DNA from: Flavivirga amylovorans
Lineage (GTDB): Bacteria; Bacteroidota; Bacteroidia; Flavobacteriales; Flavobacteriaceae
Reading direction: 5' to 3'
Assembly: GCF_030540875.1 (NCBI RefSeq)
Contig: NZ_JAUOEM010000001.1
Coordinates: 310,001 to 374,000, forward strand
DNA: 64,000 nucleotides
Part shown: one piece after another, positions 29,383 to 38,286 of the stretch
Layout of the letters: every line of letters begins with the position of its first letter
How positions within the stretch are numbered: the stretch's first letter is position 1
Notes under the pieces: model-generated
Databases searched by the model: none
Told to the model about the DNA's origin: nothing
Seen by the model: the letters and a program-made list of their open reading frames with translations, nothing else
Position numbers and translations under genes: made by a program

Positions 29383-31731
29383 TTAAAAATGAATTCTTAA
29401 ACTTACATTAGGAGTGATACCAAGAGATTCATTTTCAACCGTATTAATCTCATTGTTGTCATCCAAAGTATAATACGTATTTATTATATTTTTTTTATTT
29501 AAAACATTCCAAACAGAAGCTCCTATTGTAGCTTGTGTAGCATCAGAAATATTAAAATTATAAGTAGCGGAACAGTCGGCACGTAAATAATCTTTTAAGT
29601 TACTACTGTTAGGGTTTGTGAAAGTTATACCTCTATCATTAGAGTTTTGATTTGTGTCTGGAAGTGTATTAGGTTTACCAGAATGCCAATTGAGCCCTAA
29701 CGCTAGTTTAAGACCGTTTTGTGTATAAGCCCCAGCAAAAGAAAATGTATGTCTGAGATCTGTATTGTTAGGAAATTTTTCACCATTATTTAAAGTAGGA
29801 AATGTGTAATTGTTAGTGCTATAAGAATAAGAAATCCAGCTACTTATAATATCGCTAAACTGTTTGTTTAATAAAAAATCGAATCCTTGGATTTCATAAC
29901 TACCAATGCTATTTATAAATTGAAATTGGTTTTGAAACCCTTGACTTCTTGTAGTGATACCATCTACTTTTTTTATATAGGCTTCAGCACTAACTAGTAG
30001 TTTGTTTTTGTTATAATGAATACCAGCGGATAGTTGTTTGCTTTTTATCACAGGTACAGGATATATCGTTTTATTATTAATAACGATGTTCTCTTCATTA
30101 TTGTTTGATAATACCCATCGGCGATTTTCAATACCTAAAAAGTCATTTTGTAAATCAATAATTTGAGAAGTCGTTTGATGTTTAAATTCCCCTAAAACTT
30201 CGAATTTTAAATTATTTAAAAAACGTTGACTAAACCTTAATCTAGGCTCTGCTAGAAATAACTTAAACTTGTTGATATAATTTAAACGACCTCCTATTTT
30301 TAAATGGGTTTTGGCATTATTCGATAAAAGTGATGCTTCAGCATAAACAGCATGACTTCTTATAACGTTTTTAATAAAGCTTCTAAAAGCAGGATTGTTA
30401 ACGTCTTCTAAATTGCTAATCCCAACTTCAGAGAATTGATAACCACCGTTTATTTTTAGGTGGCGGCTGTGCTTATAGTTAATATCAAATCTTGAAGAAC
30501 CATCATAAACTTCGTTTTCTTGAATTAAGCGTTGATTGTTGAAAATATCAAAATTTGTAGCATCTAAATCATAATTAGAAACATAAACTTGGTATGTTGT
30601 AGAAAGTCTATGGGTCCAATCTCTGGTGTAAGTTAACCCAATTGCTGAGTTTTGCTGTGATAGTTTGCTGTTTAAAGCTTCATCTCTATTATTAACAGTA
30701 GACTGTTCATCATAATTTAACCTGTTATTTACATGCAACAAATGAAATCTGATTTTATCTTTTTTAGAAATATCATATAAAAACTTAGCCGTAATGTCAT
30801 AAAAGTAAAACGTCTCATTTTGAGAAATGGAATTATTATTGGATTTACTAAAATCTGAATCTTCAAATACACGTTTAAGGTATTGATCGTAAGTAGGCGT
30901 AATCACTAAATCGGTTACAGAACGACGCGTTGATACCTGTAACTCTGTTTTTTTTGATAATGGAATTTTTGCGTATCCATCAACGTTAATTAAATTAAAG
31001 CCAATGCCGCTTTTAAACTCATTATCAATATCATCTGGTAATTCAATATCTATAATGCTTGAAATACCATCGCCATATTTAGCACTGGTACCATTTTTAT
31101 ATACATTAACACGTTTCGTTGTATGTGGATTAAAGGCTGAAATAAGCCCGAAAAAATGTCCGGATTGATACATTTTTATGCCATCCCATAATAATAAATT
31201 CTGATCGTGCGTACCTCCTCTAACATTTATGTTAGATACTTTTTCGTCAGTACTTAAAACACCTGGTAGTGCTTGGATGGTTTGTAAAACATCGGGTTCT
31301 ATTAAGCCAGGAAGAATACCAAAAGATTCTGGTTTTATAGTAATAGAGCCATCATTTAGTTTGGTGATACCATTGGTAAGGTAATTAGTAACAACAATTT
31401 CTTTAAGCTTTTGTAGTTGAAAATCGTCTTTTTCTTTTTTTAAACGTTTAATGGCTATGAAGCGACTATCTAATAATTCAAAATCTAGTTCGACTTTCTT
31501 TTTAAGAAACTCTAAAAGGTCAATTAAAGTTAAGTCTTCTTTAGGTAATGTGATTTCTTTATCTTTAATCGTTTCGTCTGCATAGGAAAAACTAATGTTA
31601 TAGCGTGTTTCGAGAATATTTAAAATAGTCAAGAGCGATTGCTTTTCTTTTTGAACGTTTTGAGCTTTCAAGCTAGTAACATTTAAAAAGAGCAGTATAA
31701 AAAGAAGGGAAAGAATATCTTTTCTACTCAC
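29383..31731 (-). CDS. TonB-dependent outer-membrane receptor with N-terminal signalling (STN) domain
   Basis: 782 residues. Residues 1-24 are a signal peptide ending LKAQ. Residues about 32-97 are a secretin/TonB short N-terminal (STN) domain that would contact the FecR anti-sigma factor. The plug (about 108-235) has VLQTIQALPGVLS, INVRGGTHDQNLLLWDGIKM and the IDIELP end. The rest is a 22-strand barrel ending in VSLRIHF with the C-terminal Phe of outer-membrane proteins. The start overlaps the fecR stop by 8 bases, so expression is coupled. No SusD partner gene is present, so it fits a FecA-like transducing receptor better than a SusC polysaccharide importer. Ligand unknown. Confidence 0.92.
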   Translation of the reverse strand: MSRKDILSLLFILLFLNVTSLKAQNVQKEKQSLLTILNILETRYNISFSYADETIKDKEITLPKEDLTLIDLLEFLKKKVELDFELLDSRFIAIKRLKKEKDDFQLQKLKEIVVTNYLTNGITKLNDGSITIKPESFGILPGLIEPDVLQTIQALPGVLSTDEKVSNINVRGGTHDQNLLLWDGIKMYQSGHFFGLISAFNPHTTKRVNVYKNGTSAKYGDGISSIIDIELPDDIDNEFKSGIGFNLINVDGYAKIPLSKKTELQVSTRRSVTDLVITPTYDQYLKRVFEDSDFSKSNNNSISQNETFYFYDITAKFLYDISKKDKIRFHLLHVNNRLNYDEQSTVNNRDEALNSKLSQQNSAIGLTYTRDWTHRLSTTYQVYVSNYDLDATNFDIFNNQRLIQENEVYDGSSRFDINYKHSRHLKINGGYQFSEVGISNLEDVNNPAFRSFIKNVIRSHAVYAEASLLSNNAKTHLKIGGRLNYINKFKLFLAEPRLRFSQRFLNNLKFEVLGEFKHQTTSQIIDLQNDFLGIENRRWVLSNNNEENIVINNKTIYPVPVIKSKQLSAGIHYNKNKLLVSAEAYIKKVDGITTRSQGFQNQFQFINSIGSYEIQGFDFLLNKQFSDIISSWISYSYSTNNYTFPTLNNGEKFPNNTDLRHTFSFAGAYTQNGLKLALGLNWHSGKPNTLPDTNQNSNDRGITFTNPNSSNLKDYLRADCSATYNFNISDATQATIGASVWNVLNKKNIINTYYTLDDNNEINTVENESLGITPNVSLRIHF

Positions 31732-32620
31732 GTTTTAATATTATAGTATTGTTTGTCTTACTATAAGTTACACGTAAAGGTAAGGTAATTGCTTTTATAG
31801 CCACATCCATATTATCATGGGCAAAGCTACCAGTAAACAGTTGATTTGAATCAATATTCAGTAAAGTAATATGAACGCCATATTGTCTTTCAAATTCAGC
31901 GATAACGGTTTTGTAAGGCGTACTTTTAAAAGTACTTTCGTTATTTAGCCACGAAGGTTGTGTGCGGTTTTCTTTTTCTTTAGCAATTATTTTCCCATCG
32001 ATAATTAAAAAACTGTCACCAGGATTTAACTTCGTTTCTTGAGAATTGTAAGTAACGCCAACTAACCCTTCGTAGCAAATAACCTCAAAATAATCGTCCC
32101 ATTGTTTGACATTAAATTGAGTTCCGTAAACAGTTACAAGCCCTGTTTTTGTTTTTACTTTAAATGATGACCCTTTTGCGACTTTAAAAAAGGCTTCACC
32201 ATCAAGTTCTACTTTTCTATTATGTTTCCAATCTTTCTTATTGAATGTTAATAATGATTTTGCATTTAAAGATACACTAGAAGCGTCTGGCAATTCTATG
32301 GTTGTTTTTTGAGCAAACTCAGTCGTTATAGTCGTATCTAAAGTAGTTGTGTAATAATATAAACTAAAGCAAACAGCAAGTATCGCAGCAACACGCATGA
32401 GAGGTTTAAACCAATGTGTGGATTGCTTTTTACTACTTTTAATAGTGTTTAAAACAGTGTCTAGTTCTTTAGAAGTGTTATAATCATCTACTTTAAAAGC
32501 CTGTAGGCCTTGGTTTAACTTTACTAAATCATCGTAATCTTCAAGTGTTTTAAACGCTTCAAGTTCCTGATCATTTAGATCGTCATCTAACCATTTCGAT
32601 ATTAAAATTTCTCGTTTCAT
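31724..32620 (-). CDS. FecR-family anti-sigma factor
   Basis: 298 residues. The cytoplasmic N terminus (1-75) would bind the ECF sigma factor; one membrane segment covers about 76-93 (RVAAILAVCFSLYYY). The periplasmic FecR domain (about 100-205) includes TIELPDASSVSLNAKSLLTF and GEAFFKVAKGSSFKVKTKTG. A C-terminal DUF4974/STN-like domain (about 228-298) includes FKSTPYKTVIAEFERQYGV. It lies between the sigma gene and the receptor gene, overlapping the latter by 8 bases. FecR relays receptor occupancy to the sigma factor. Confidence 0.93.
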   Translation of the reverse strand: MKREILISKWLDDDLNDQELEAFKTLEDYDDLVKLNQGLQAFKVDDYNTSKELDTVLNTIKSSKKQSTHWFKPLMRVAAILAVCFSLYYYTTTLDTTITTEFAQKTTIELPDASSVSLNAKSLLTFNKKDWKHNRKVELDGEAFFKVAKGSSFKVKTKTGLVTVYGTQFNVKQWDDYFEVICYEGLVGVTYNSQETKLNPGDSFLIIDGKIIAKEKENRTQPSWLNNESTFKSTPYKTVIAEFERQYGVHITLLNIDSNQLFTGSFAHDNMDVAIKAITLPLRVTYSKTNNTIILKRE

Positions 32621-32782
32621 AATCTTATTACAACTATATAACAGTTAGCTTTTATTTTTTCCTACCCTTAATTTTATTTTTTTTCAAAAAAGTTTAAATT
32701 TCAGTGTTCAGTGTTTAACCAGTTTTACATCTTTATGAGAAACTAAAGAATACAAAAATTAAAAACCAAAAGTTTAATTTTC

Positions 32783-32843
32783 TAACATCTAACATCTAAC
32801 ATCTAACATCTAACATCTAACATCTAACATCTAACATCTAACA
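32783..32843. repeat. 8.7-copy tandem array of the 7-mer TAACATC
   Basis: Eight exact head-to-tail copies of TAACATC (32783-32838) plus a partial TAACA. On the coding strand of the neighbouring genes it reads GATGTTA. The array ends 3 bases from the stop codon of the ECF sigma gene and lies in the 226-base gap before fecR, so it is transcribed but not translated. Copy number is probably unstable through slippage. Confidence 0.9.
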
Positions 32844-32846
32844 ACA

Positions 32847-33362
32847 TCACAACTCCTTAATATCCTTCCGTAACTTTTCCAAAGCGCCATAAATACGTTT
32901 TTCAACAGCTTTAGTTGAAATGTCTAAAAGTTCCGCTATTTCTTTAAAACGTTTTCCTTCAATTCTATTCATCATAAAAGCGACACGCTGGGCTTCCGTT
33001 AAATTAGCTAATGCTTTTTGTAATTTATCATGATACTCATTCTCCTGCATTAAAAATTCAGGATTCTCATTAGTATAGGTTTTAGGTTTGGTTTGCTGGT
33101 GCTTTAAAACAACTTTTTGGTGTGCTGTTTCATTTAGCATTAAATTATTGGCCGTAGTAAACACAAAACTCTTTGCCTTCTCAGGAGAAACTTTTGCGCA
33201 GTTTTCCCAAAGTTTAACAAAAGCCTCCTGTACTTTATCTTTTGGGTTTAGTAATTCACCAAACTTATAATATAAAAAATTGTGTAAATCTTTAGAGTGT
33301 TTATTAAATATGGAAGAAAACATACGCTCTTCACAAATATTTTCATGTAACTGTTTACCCAT
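32847..33362 (-). CDS. ECF RNA polymerase sigma factor (sigma-70 family)
   Basis: 171 residues with sigma region 2 (about 16-80; FSSIFNKHSKDLHNFLYYKF and DKVQEAFVKLWEN) and region 4 helix-turn-helix (about 112-165; LTEAQRVAFMMNRIEGKRFK then EIAELLDISTKAVEKRI). The region-2 segment KDKVQEAF matches ECF sigma factors of the FecI type. It heads the operon sigma-fecR-receptor on the - strand. A large lipoprotein gene is divergent from it with a 116-base gap, so the two promoters share that gap. It likely drives its own cluster or the lipoprotein gene; that is inference. Confidence 0.93.
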   Translation of the reverse strand: MGKQLHENICEERMFSSIFNKHSKDLHNFLYYKFGELLNPKDKVQEAFVKLWENCAKVSPEKAKSFVFTTANNLMLNETAHQKVVLKHQQTKPKTYTNENPEFLMQENEYHDKLQKALANLTEAQRVAFMMNRIEGKRFKEIAELLDISTKAVEKRIYGALEKLRKDIKEL

Positions 33363-33478
33363 GTATTATTGGTGATTGGTCATGCTAAATTAAAAAAAAA
33401 CAAACTATAGGGTAGGAATTTTTAAAGTTATCCTGTTTTATAATCAAAAAAGCTATGTTTAACCCAAAATTATATGTT

Positions 33479-35269
33479 ATGAAATCTAAAATGAGAACAT
33501 TATTATTAATGCCTTTTTTTGCCCTATTATTCTTTACTTCTTGTCAAGAAGAAAAAGTTGATATTACGCCACCAGCAGAAAGTGAGGCTCTTGTCGCAAA
33601 TTCTGAGCTAACAAGTTTTATTAGTGCGACGTCTGCTAAAGACGGATCTAAAGATAATATTATCGATAACGCAAGTTGTTTGTCTGTAGACCTGCCAGTA
33701 ACTGTTGTTGTTAATGGTCTTGAAATCATTATTGATTCTACTGAGGACTTTAAAACTATTGAGGCCATCTTTAATGAGTTTGAAGACGATAATGATAAGT
33801 TAGAAATAGTGTTCCCTATTACTATTATTTTAGCAGATCACTCAGAAGTTGTTCTTAATAATCGTGATGATTTAGAAAATTTAATCAAGGAATGTAAAGG
33901 TGAAAATGAGCCAGATGATGATATTGAGTGTATCGATTTTCAGTATCCTATATCTTTTTCAGTTTACGATACAGAGTTTCAGGTTATAGATGTTATAACT
34001 GTTGAAAATGATAGAGAATTACACCGTTTTATTAAGCGTGTTACTAATGCTGAAGTTTTAGCAAGTCTTAATTTTCCTGTGACTTTAATTTCTGCTGATG
34101 GTTCTGAATATGTGGTAAATAATAATGAAGAATTAGAAAGAACTATTAAAGAAGCAAAAGATGGATGTGATGAAGATGATGATAATGATTATGGAGATGA
34201 CGACTTTACTAAAGAGCGTTTAGACGAGTATTTAAAAATTTGTCCTTGGGTTGTTTATGAATTTAAAAGAGACAACCAAGATAATACAGCACAGTACAAA
34301 GAATATGCATTAAACTTTAAAGAAGATGGTGTTGTTGTAATGCGTGCAAGAGGTGGTGATATTTTAACAGGTACCTGGAATACTCGTGTAACTGATAGGG
34401 GAGCGCTTTTAAAACTAGAATTTGATACGCTTGCAGACTTTACTTTAGAGTGGGTTGTGTATGATATTGAATATGGTAAAATCAAGCTTTATGAAGTTGG
34501 AGGTAACAGAATCATCATGAAGAAAAACTGTGATGTAGTCTTTGATGTTACCAAAGAAAGAATCAAAAACTATTTACAAGAGTGTTTATGGAGAATAGCA
34601 CGTTTAAATATTGAGGGTACAGATAAAGAAAAAGATTATATAGGTACACCTTTAAAATTCTATGAAAACGATGTTGTTAAACTTAGAGTAAATGGTGAAT
34701 TAGTTGAAGGTACGTATAGTGTGACTCCATTGAATACAGAAGGGTTTGTTCTACAAATAGCCTTAGAAAACAGACCTGAATTACAATTAGAATGGTTTGT
34801 TACGTTCCTTGAGCCAGGTTTAATAAAACTGGAGTCTTTAGGTAATAGAGATAATAAAATGGTATTGAAAAGACATTGTCCGGTGGGTGATGAAGATATA
34901 ATCTATATTAATGAAATACTTACTTCTTCTTGGGGAGGAGCTTGGGATGCAGGTTGGACTGTAGCCTCTTATATTGATGGAGATGTAGAAAAAAAGGATG
35001 GCTTTGCATTATATGCAATTACTTTTTCACAAGAAGGAGAGATAAATGTTTATAAGGATAATAGTAATACTCTAGAGTTTAGTGGTTCTTGGTTAGCTTA
35101 TAGAAATGAAGGTTTATTCCTTGGTATGCATTTCGGAATTGATGCTCCGTTTGATGCTCTTAACCACAGATGGCAAATAAAAACAATTAAGGAAAATAGA
35201 GTTGAATTAAAAGATTACAATGCTAACGGAGGTATAGAAAGAATATTAGTTCTTGAAAGAGCACTATAG
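33479..35269 (+). CDS. multi-repeat lipoprotein divergent from the ECF sigma gene
   Basis: 596 residues from the ATG at 33479 (an in-frame ATG at 33455 would add 8). Residues 1-22 are a lipoprotein signal ending in the lipobox FFTSC, with lipidated Cys22. The mature protein begins with two related blocks (about 63-140 and 150-225), each opened by a Cys and holding P-V/I-T/S-x-x-V and PxTxxxxDxSE segments. An Asp-rich spacer (DEDDDNDYGDDDF) follows. Three lipocalin-like repeats of about 100 residues follow, each with a GTW or similar turn (ILTGTWN, VEGTYSV, FSGSWLA) and an L-E-W strand. It is probably on the outer-membrane surface or periplasmic face. No known family name; its target is open. 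Confidence 0.75.
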   Translation: MKSKMRTLLLMPFFALLFFTSCQEEKVDITPPAESEALVANSELTSFISATSAKDGSKDNIIDNASCLSVDLPVTVVVNGLEIIIDSTEDFKTIEAIFNEFEDDNDKLEIVFPITIILADHSEVVLNNRDDLENLIKECKGENEPDDDIECIDFQYPISFSVYDTEFQVIDVITVENDRELHRFIKRVTNAEVLASLNFPVTLISADGSEYVVNNNEELERTIKEAKDGCDEDDDNDYGDDDFTKERLDEYLKICPWVVYEFKRDNQDNTAQYKEYALNFKEDGVVVMRARGGDILTGTWNTRVTDRGALLKLEFDTLADFTLEWVVYDIEYGKIKLYEVGGNRIIMKKNCDVVFDVTKERIKNYLQECLWRIARLNIEGTDKEKDYIGTPLKFYENDVVKLRVNGELVEGTYSVTPLNTEGFVLQIALENRPELQLEWFVTFLEPGLIKLESLGNRDNKMVLKRHCPVGDEDIIYINEILTSSWGGAWDAGWTVASYIDGDVEKKDGFALYAITFSQEGEINVYKDNSNTLEFSGSWLAYRNEGLFLGMHFGIDAPFDALNHRWQIKTIKENRVELKDYNANGGIERILVLERAL

Positions 35270-35356
35270 TAATAGTAATCCAACTGTTTTTGATTAAAAA
35301 AGGAAACACTTATCTTTCGGTTTGTTAGGTTAATTAGAGTTAAGTCTCCTTTATAT

Positions 35357-35392
35357 AGGCTGTCAAATTATATAATTTGACAGCCTTTTTTA
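35357..35392 (+). terminator. intrinsic terminator after the lipoprotein gene
   Basis: AGGCTGTCAAATTA and TAATTTGACAGCCT (within 35357-35386) form a perfect palindrome and run into seven T, 88 bases after the stop at 35269. Confidence 0.88.
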
Positions 35393-35471
35393 TTCTATTT
35401 TTTATAATGAGCCACTTCATTAATACGCTTCAAATGATTAACTTTGCCATTCTTAAAATTAAAAGTAAATT

Positions 35472-36800
35472 ATGTTTAATAATTTAAGCGATAAATTAGA
35501 TAAAGCCTTACACGTTTTAAAAGGGCACGGAAGTATCACAGAAGTTAATGTAGCTGAAACTTTAAAGGAAGTTCGTCGTGCATTGCTTGATGCCGATGTT
35601 AATTTTAAAATAGCGAAAGAATTTACCAAAAGAGTTAAAGAAAAAGCACTAGGTGAAAATGTTTTAACAACATTACAACCAGGACAGTTAATGGTTAAAA
35701 TCGTAAAAGATGAGTTAACTGAACTTATGGGAGGCGATGCTGAAGGTCTGAACCTTTCTGGTACTCCAAGTGTTATTTTAATGTCTGGATTACAAGGCTC
35801 TGGTAAGACAACTTTTTCTGGTAAACTCGCTAATTATCTTAAAAATAAAAAAACTAAAAAACCATTATTGGTAGCTTGTGATGTATACCGTCCAGCGGCG
35901 ATTGACCAATTACATGTTGTTGGAGATCAAATAGGTGTAGAGGTTTTTAGTGATAGAGGAAATAATGATCCCGTAGCTATTTCTAAAGCAGGTATTGCTC
36001 ATGCTAAAGCGAATGGGCATAATGTTGTTATTATTGATACTGCAGGTCGTCTAGCTGTTGATGAGGTCATGATGACCGAAATATCAAACATTCACAAAGC
36101 CATACAACCGCAAGAAACATTGTTTGTTGTAGATTCTATGACAGGTCAGGATGCTGTTAATACAGCAAAAACCTTTAATGATGTACTGAATTTTGATGGT
36201 GTTATACTAACAAAACTAGATGGTGATACACGTGGTGGAGCAGCAATCTCTATTAAATCTGTAGTAAATAAACCAATCAAGTTTATTGGTACAGGTGAAA
36301 AAATGGAAGCGATTGATGTTTTCTATCCATCGCGTATGGCAGATCGTATTCTTGGAATGGGGGATGTTGTTTCTTTAGTTGAAAGGGCTCAAGAACAATT
36401 TGATGAACAAGAAGCTCGCAAACTTCAAAAGAAAATTGCTAAAAACCAGTTTGGTTTTGATGATTTCTTAAAGCAAATTCAGCAGATTAAGAAAATGGGG
36501 AACATGAAAGACCTTATGGGAATGATTCCTGGTGCTGGTAAAATGATGAAGGACATTGATATAGATGATGATGCTTTTAAAGGTATTGAAGCTATTATTC
36601 ACTCTATGACGCCTAAAGAAAGAAGCAATCCATCAATTATAAATTCAAGTAGAAAAATACGTATTGGAAAAGGCTCTGGAACTTCTGTTCAGGAAGTCAA
36701 TCAATTGTTAAAGCAATTTAACCAAATGAGCAAGATGATGAAGATGATGCAAGGTGGCGGAGGCAAAAAAATGATGCAAATGATGAAGGGAATGCGCTAG
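35472..36800 (+). CDS. ffh: signal recognition particle protein Ffh
   Basis: Ffh (SRP54) binds signal sequences of nascent membrane proteins and, with FtsY, delivers them to SecYEG. The 442-residue product has the N domain (1-90), the GTPase domain with P-loop GLQGSGKTTFSGKL (about 105-118), DTAGR and TKLDGDTRGG, and the methionine-rich M domain (about 300-442; MGNMKDLMGMIPGAGKMM and a Met-rich tail). It has no terminator immediately after; the four-helix-bundle gene and repeat array come next. Confidence 0.98.
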   Translation: MFNNLSDKLDKALHVLKGHGSITEVNVAETLKEVRRALLDADVNFKIAKEFTKRVKEKALGENVLTTLQPGQLMVKIVKDELTELMGGDAEGLNLSGTPSVILMSGLQGSGKTTFSGKLANYLKNKKTKKPLLVACDVYRPAAIDQLHVVGDQIGVEVFSDRGNNDPVAISKAGIAHAKANGHNVVIIDTAGRLAVDEVMMTEISNIHKAIQPQETLFVVDSMTGQDAVNTAKTFNDVLNFDGVILTKLDGDTRGGAAISIKSVVNKPIKFIGTGEKMEAIDVFYPSRMADRILGMGDVVSLVERAQEQFDEQEARKLQKKIAKNQFGFDDFLKQIQQIKKMGNMKDLMGMIPGAGKMMKDIDIDDDAFKGIEAIIHSMTPKERSNPSIINSSRKIRIGKGSGTSVQEVNQLLKQFNQMSKMMKMMQGGGGKKMMQMMKGMR

Positions 36801-36817
36801 GCTAGTGATTTAGCTTA

Positions 36818-36853
36818 CAGTCTCAGTCTCAGTCTCAGTCTCAGTTTTCAGTC
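36818..36853. repeat. CAGTCT tandem array, left arm of an inverted pair
   Basis: Four exact copies of CAGTCT (36818-36841) followed by CAGTTTTCAGTC. The right arm at 37293-37321 carries the complementary wording: GACTGAGACTG mirrors CAGTCTCAGTC, and GACTGAAAAACT mirrors AGTTTTCAGTC with one extra base. The pair encloses the four-helix-bundle gene. Confidence 0.8.
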
Positions 36854-36860
36854 AAATAAT

Positions 36861-37232
36861 ATGGATTTTAAACAATTAATAGCATACAAAAAGGCATTTG
36901 ATTTATCTATGGGTATTTTCAATACTTCGAAGTCTTTTCCAAAAGAGGAAACATATTCGTTAACAGACCAAATAAGAAGAAGTTCCCGTTCGGTATGCGT
37001 TAATATTGCTGAAGCTTATAGAAAAAGAAGATACCCTAAACATTTTATAAGTAAACTTACAGATGCTGATGGAGAGAACTCAGAGACAAATACATGGTTA
37101 GATTTTGCATTAGCTTGTGAATATATTTCTTCTGTAGATCACTCAAGGTTTTCAGAACAAGGTAGAGAGATAGGAAAGCTAATAAATTATATGATTAATA
37201 ATCCAGGAAAGTTTGGAGTTAATCTTCAATAG
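36861..37232 (+). CDS. four-helix-bundle protein of the 23S rRNA IVS / S23 family
   Basis: 123 residues, all-helical, with the family pattern FKQLIAYKKAFDLSMGIF, then SLTDQIRRSSRSVCVNIAEA (the R-R-x-x-x-S-v-x-x-N-I-A-E core) and a C-terminal GREIGKLINYMINN. This family (TIGR02436-type) was first seen encoded in 23S rRNA intervening sequences. The related Avd protein assists reverse transcriptases in diversity-generating retroelements, but neither an RT nor an rRNA gene is nearby. The gene is framed by short inverted repeats and splits ffh from folD. It looks like a small mobile-type insertion. Its function as a free protein is unknown. Confidence 0.88.
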   Translation: MDFKQLIAYKKAFDLSMGIFNTSKSFPKEETYSLTDQIRRSSRSVCVNIAEAYRKRRYPKHFISKLTDADGENSETNTWLDFALACEYISSVDHSRFSEQGREIGKLINYMINNPGKFGVNLQ

Positions 37233-37292
37233 TGTGCGTATTAAAATTTAAAACTAATTACAACACGTAGGTTTAGGGCAGTAGAGTGAGAA

Positions 37293-37321
37293 GCTGTGAC
37301 TGAGACTGCGACTGAAAAACT
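37293..37321. repeat. right arm of the CAGTCT inverted pair
   Basis: GCTGTGACTGAGACTGCGAC continuing to GAAAAACT at 37321. It is the reverse-complement counterpart of the array at 36818-36853 and ends 7 bases before the folD start codon. Confidence 0.7.
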
Positions 37322-37328
37322 ATATATA

Positions 37329-38207
37329 ATGACAATCTTAGACGGGAAAAAAGTTAGCAATGATATTAAAAATGAAATTGCAGTCGAAGTTCAAAAAATA
37401 AAAGATAAAGGAGAGAAAGTACCTCACTTGGCAGCAATCATTGTAGGCAACGATGGCGCAAGTTTAACCTATGTTGGAAGTAAAGTAAAAGCGTGCGAAC
37501 GTGTTGGTTTTGAGTCCACTTTGGTACAAATGTCTAATACAACAAGTGAAGTTGAATTATTAGATAAAATTAAAGAACTTAATGAAAACCCAGAGATAGA
37601 TGGTTTTATAGTTCAGCTGCCATTACCCCCTCAAATTAATGAGCAAAAAGTATTATTAGCTGTAGATCCGGATAAAGATGTAGATGGTTTTCACCCTACA
37701 AATTTTGGTAAAATGGCTTTAGATATGTCTACCTTTATTCCAGCAACCCCATTTGGTATTTTAGAATTACTAGATCGTTATGGCGTAGAGACAAAAGGAA
37801 AGCATACCGTTGTTATTGGTCGTTCTCATATTGTGGGTAGACCTATGAGTATCTTAATGGGACGCAAAGGATTTCCAGGAAACTCAACGGTAACCTTAAC
37901 ACATAGCCATACTAAAAACATTACTCAAATTACATCACAAGCAGATATTATTATTTCAGCACTAGGAGTTCCTAATTTCTTAAAGGCAGAAATGGTTAAA
38001 GATGATGCTGTTATTATAGATGTAGGTATTACAAGAGTTACAGACGAGACAAGACCAAGGGGCTATAGAATAGTTGGAGATGTGGATTTTGCAAATGTTA
38101 GTAAAAAAGCAAGCTATATTACACCAGTTCCTGGTGGTGTTGGACCTATGACAATTGCTATGCTGCTTAAAAATACATTACTCGCCAGAGAGAGACATAA
38201 CATATAA
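37329..38207 (+). CDS. folD: bifunctional methylenetetrahydrofolate dehydrogenase / methenyl-THF cyclohydrolase
   Basis: FolD interconverts 5,10-methylene- and 10-formyl-tetrahydrofolate with NADP. Starting at 37329 gives 292 residues beginning MTILDGKKVSNDI, the family start; an in-frame Met at 37296 adds 11 residues encoded by the repeat arm and was rejected. Catalytic Lys lies in LTYVGSKVKACERVG. VQLPLPPQI, DKDVDGFHP, PATPFGILELL and the Rossmann loop GRSHIVGRPMSILM are all present, as is the C-terminal TPVPGGVGPMTIAMLL. Terminator at 38232. Confidence 0.98.
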   Translation: MTILDGKKVSNDIKNEIAVEVQKIKDKGEKVPHLAAIIVGNDGASLTYVGSKVKACERVGFESTLVQMSNTTSEVELLDKIKELNENPEIDGFIVQLPLPPQINEQKVLLAVDPDKDVDGFHPTNFGKMALDMSTFIPATPFGILELLDRYGVETKGKHTVVIGRSHIVGRPMSILMGRKGFPGNSTVTLTHSHTKNITQITSQADIIISALGVPNFLKAEMVKDDAVIIDVGITRVTDETRPRGYRIVGDVDFANVSKKASYITPVPGGVGPMTIAMLLKNTLLARERHNI

Positions 38208-38231
38208 AAGACAACATAATTAGTTTATGTA

Positions 38232-38269
38232 AATGCGTTATAAATTTTTAATTTGTAACGCATTTTTTT
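38232..38269 (+). terminator. intrinsic terminator after folD
   Basis: AATGCGTTA (38232-38240) pairs with TAACGCATT (38256-38264); the inner AAATT/AATTT extend the stem, and seven T follow. Confidence 0.85.
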
Positions 38270-38286
38270 ATTGAAAATTGGGAAAA

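Noticed and set aside
32783-32843. Possible CRISPR array
   Set aside because: The 7-base units are contiguous with no spacers; it is a simple tandem repeat.
37296-37328. N-terminal extension of folD
   Set aside because: Encoded by the inverted-repeat arm; FolD homologues start at MTILDGK.
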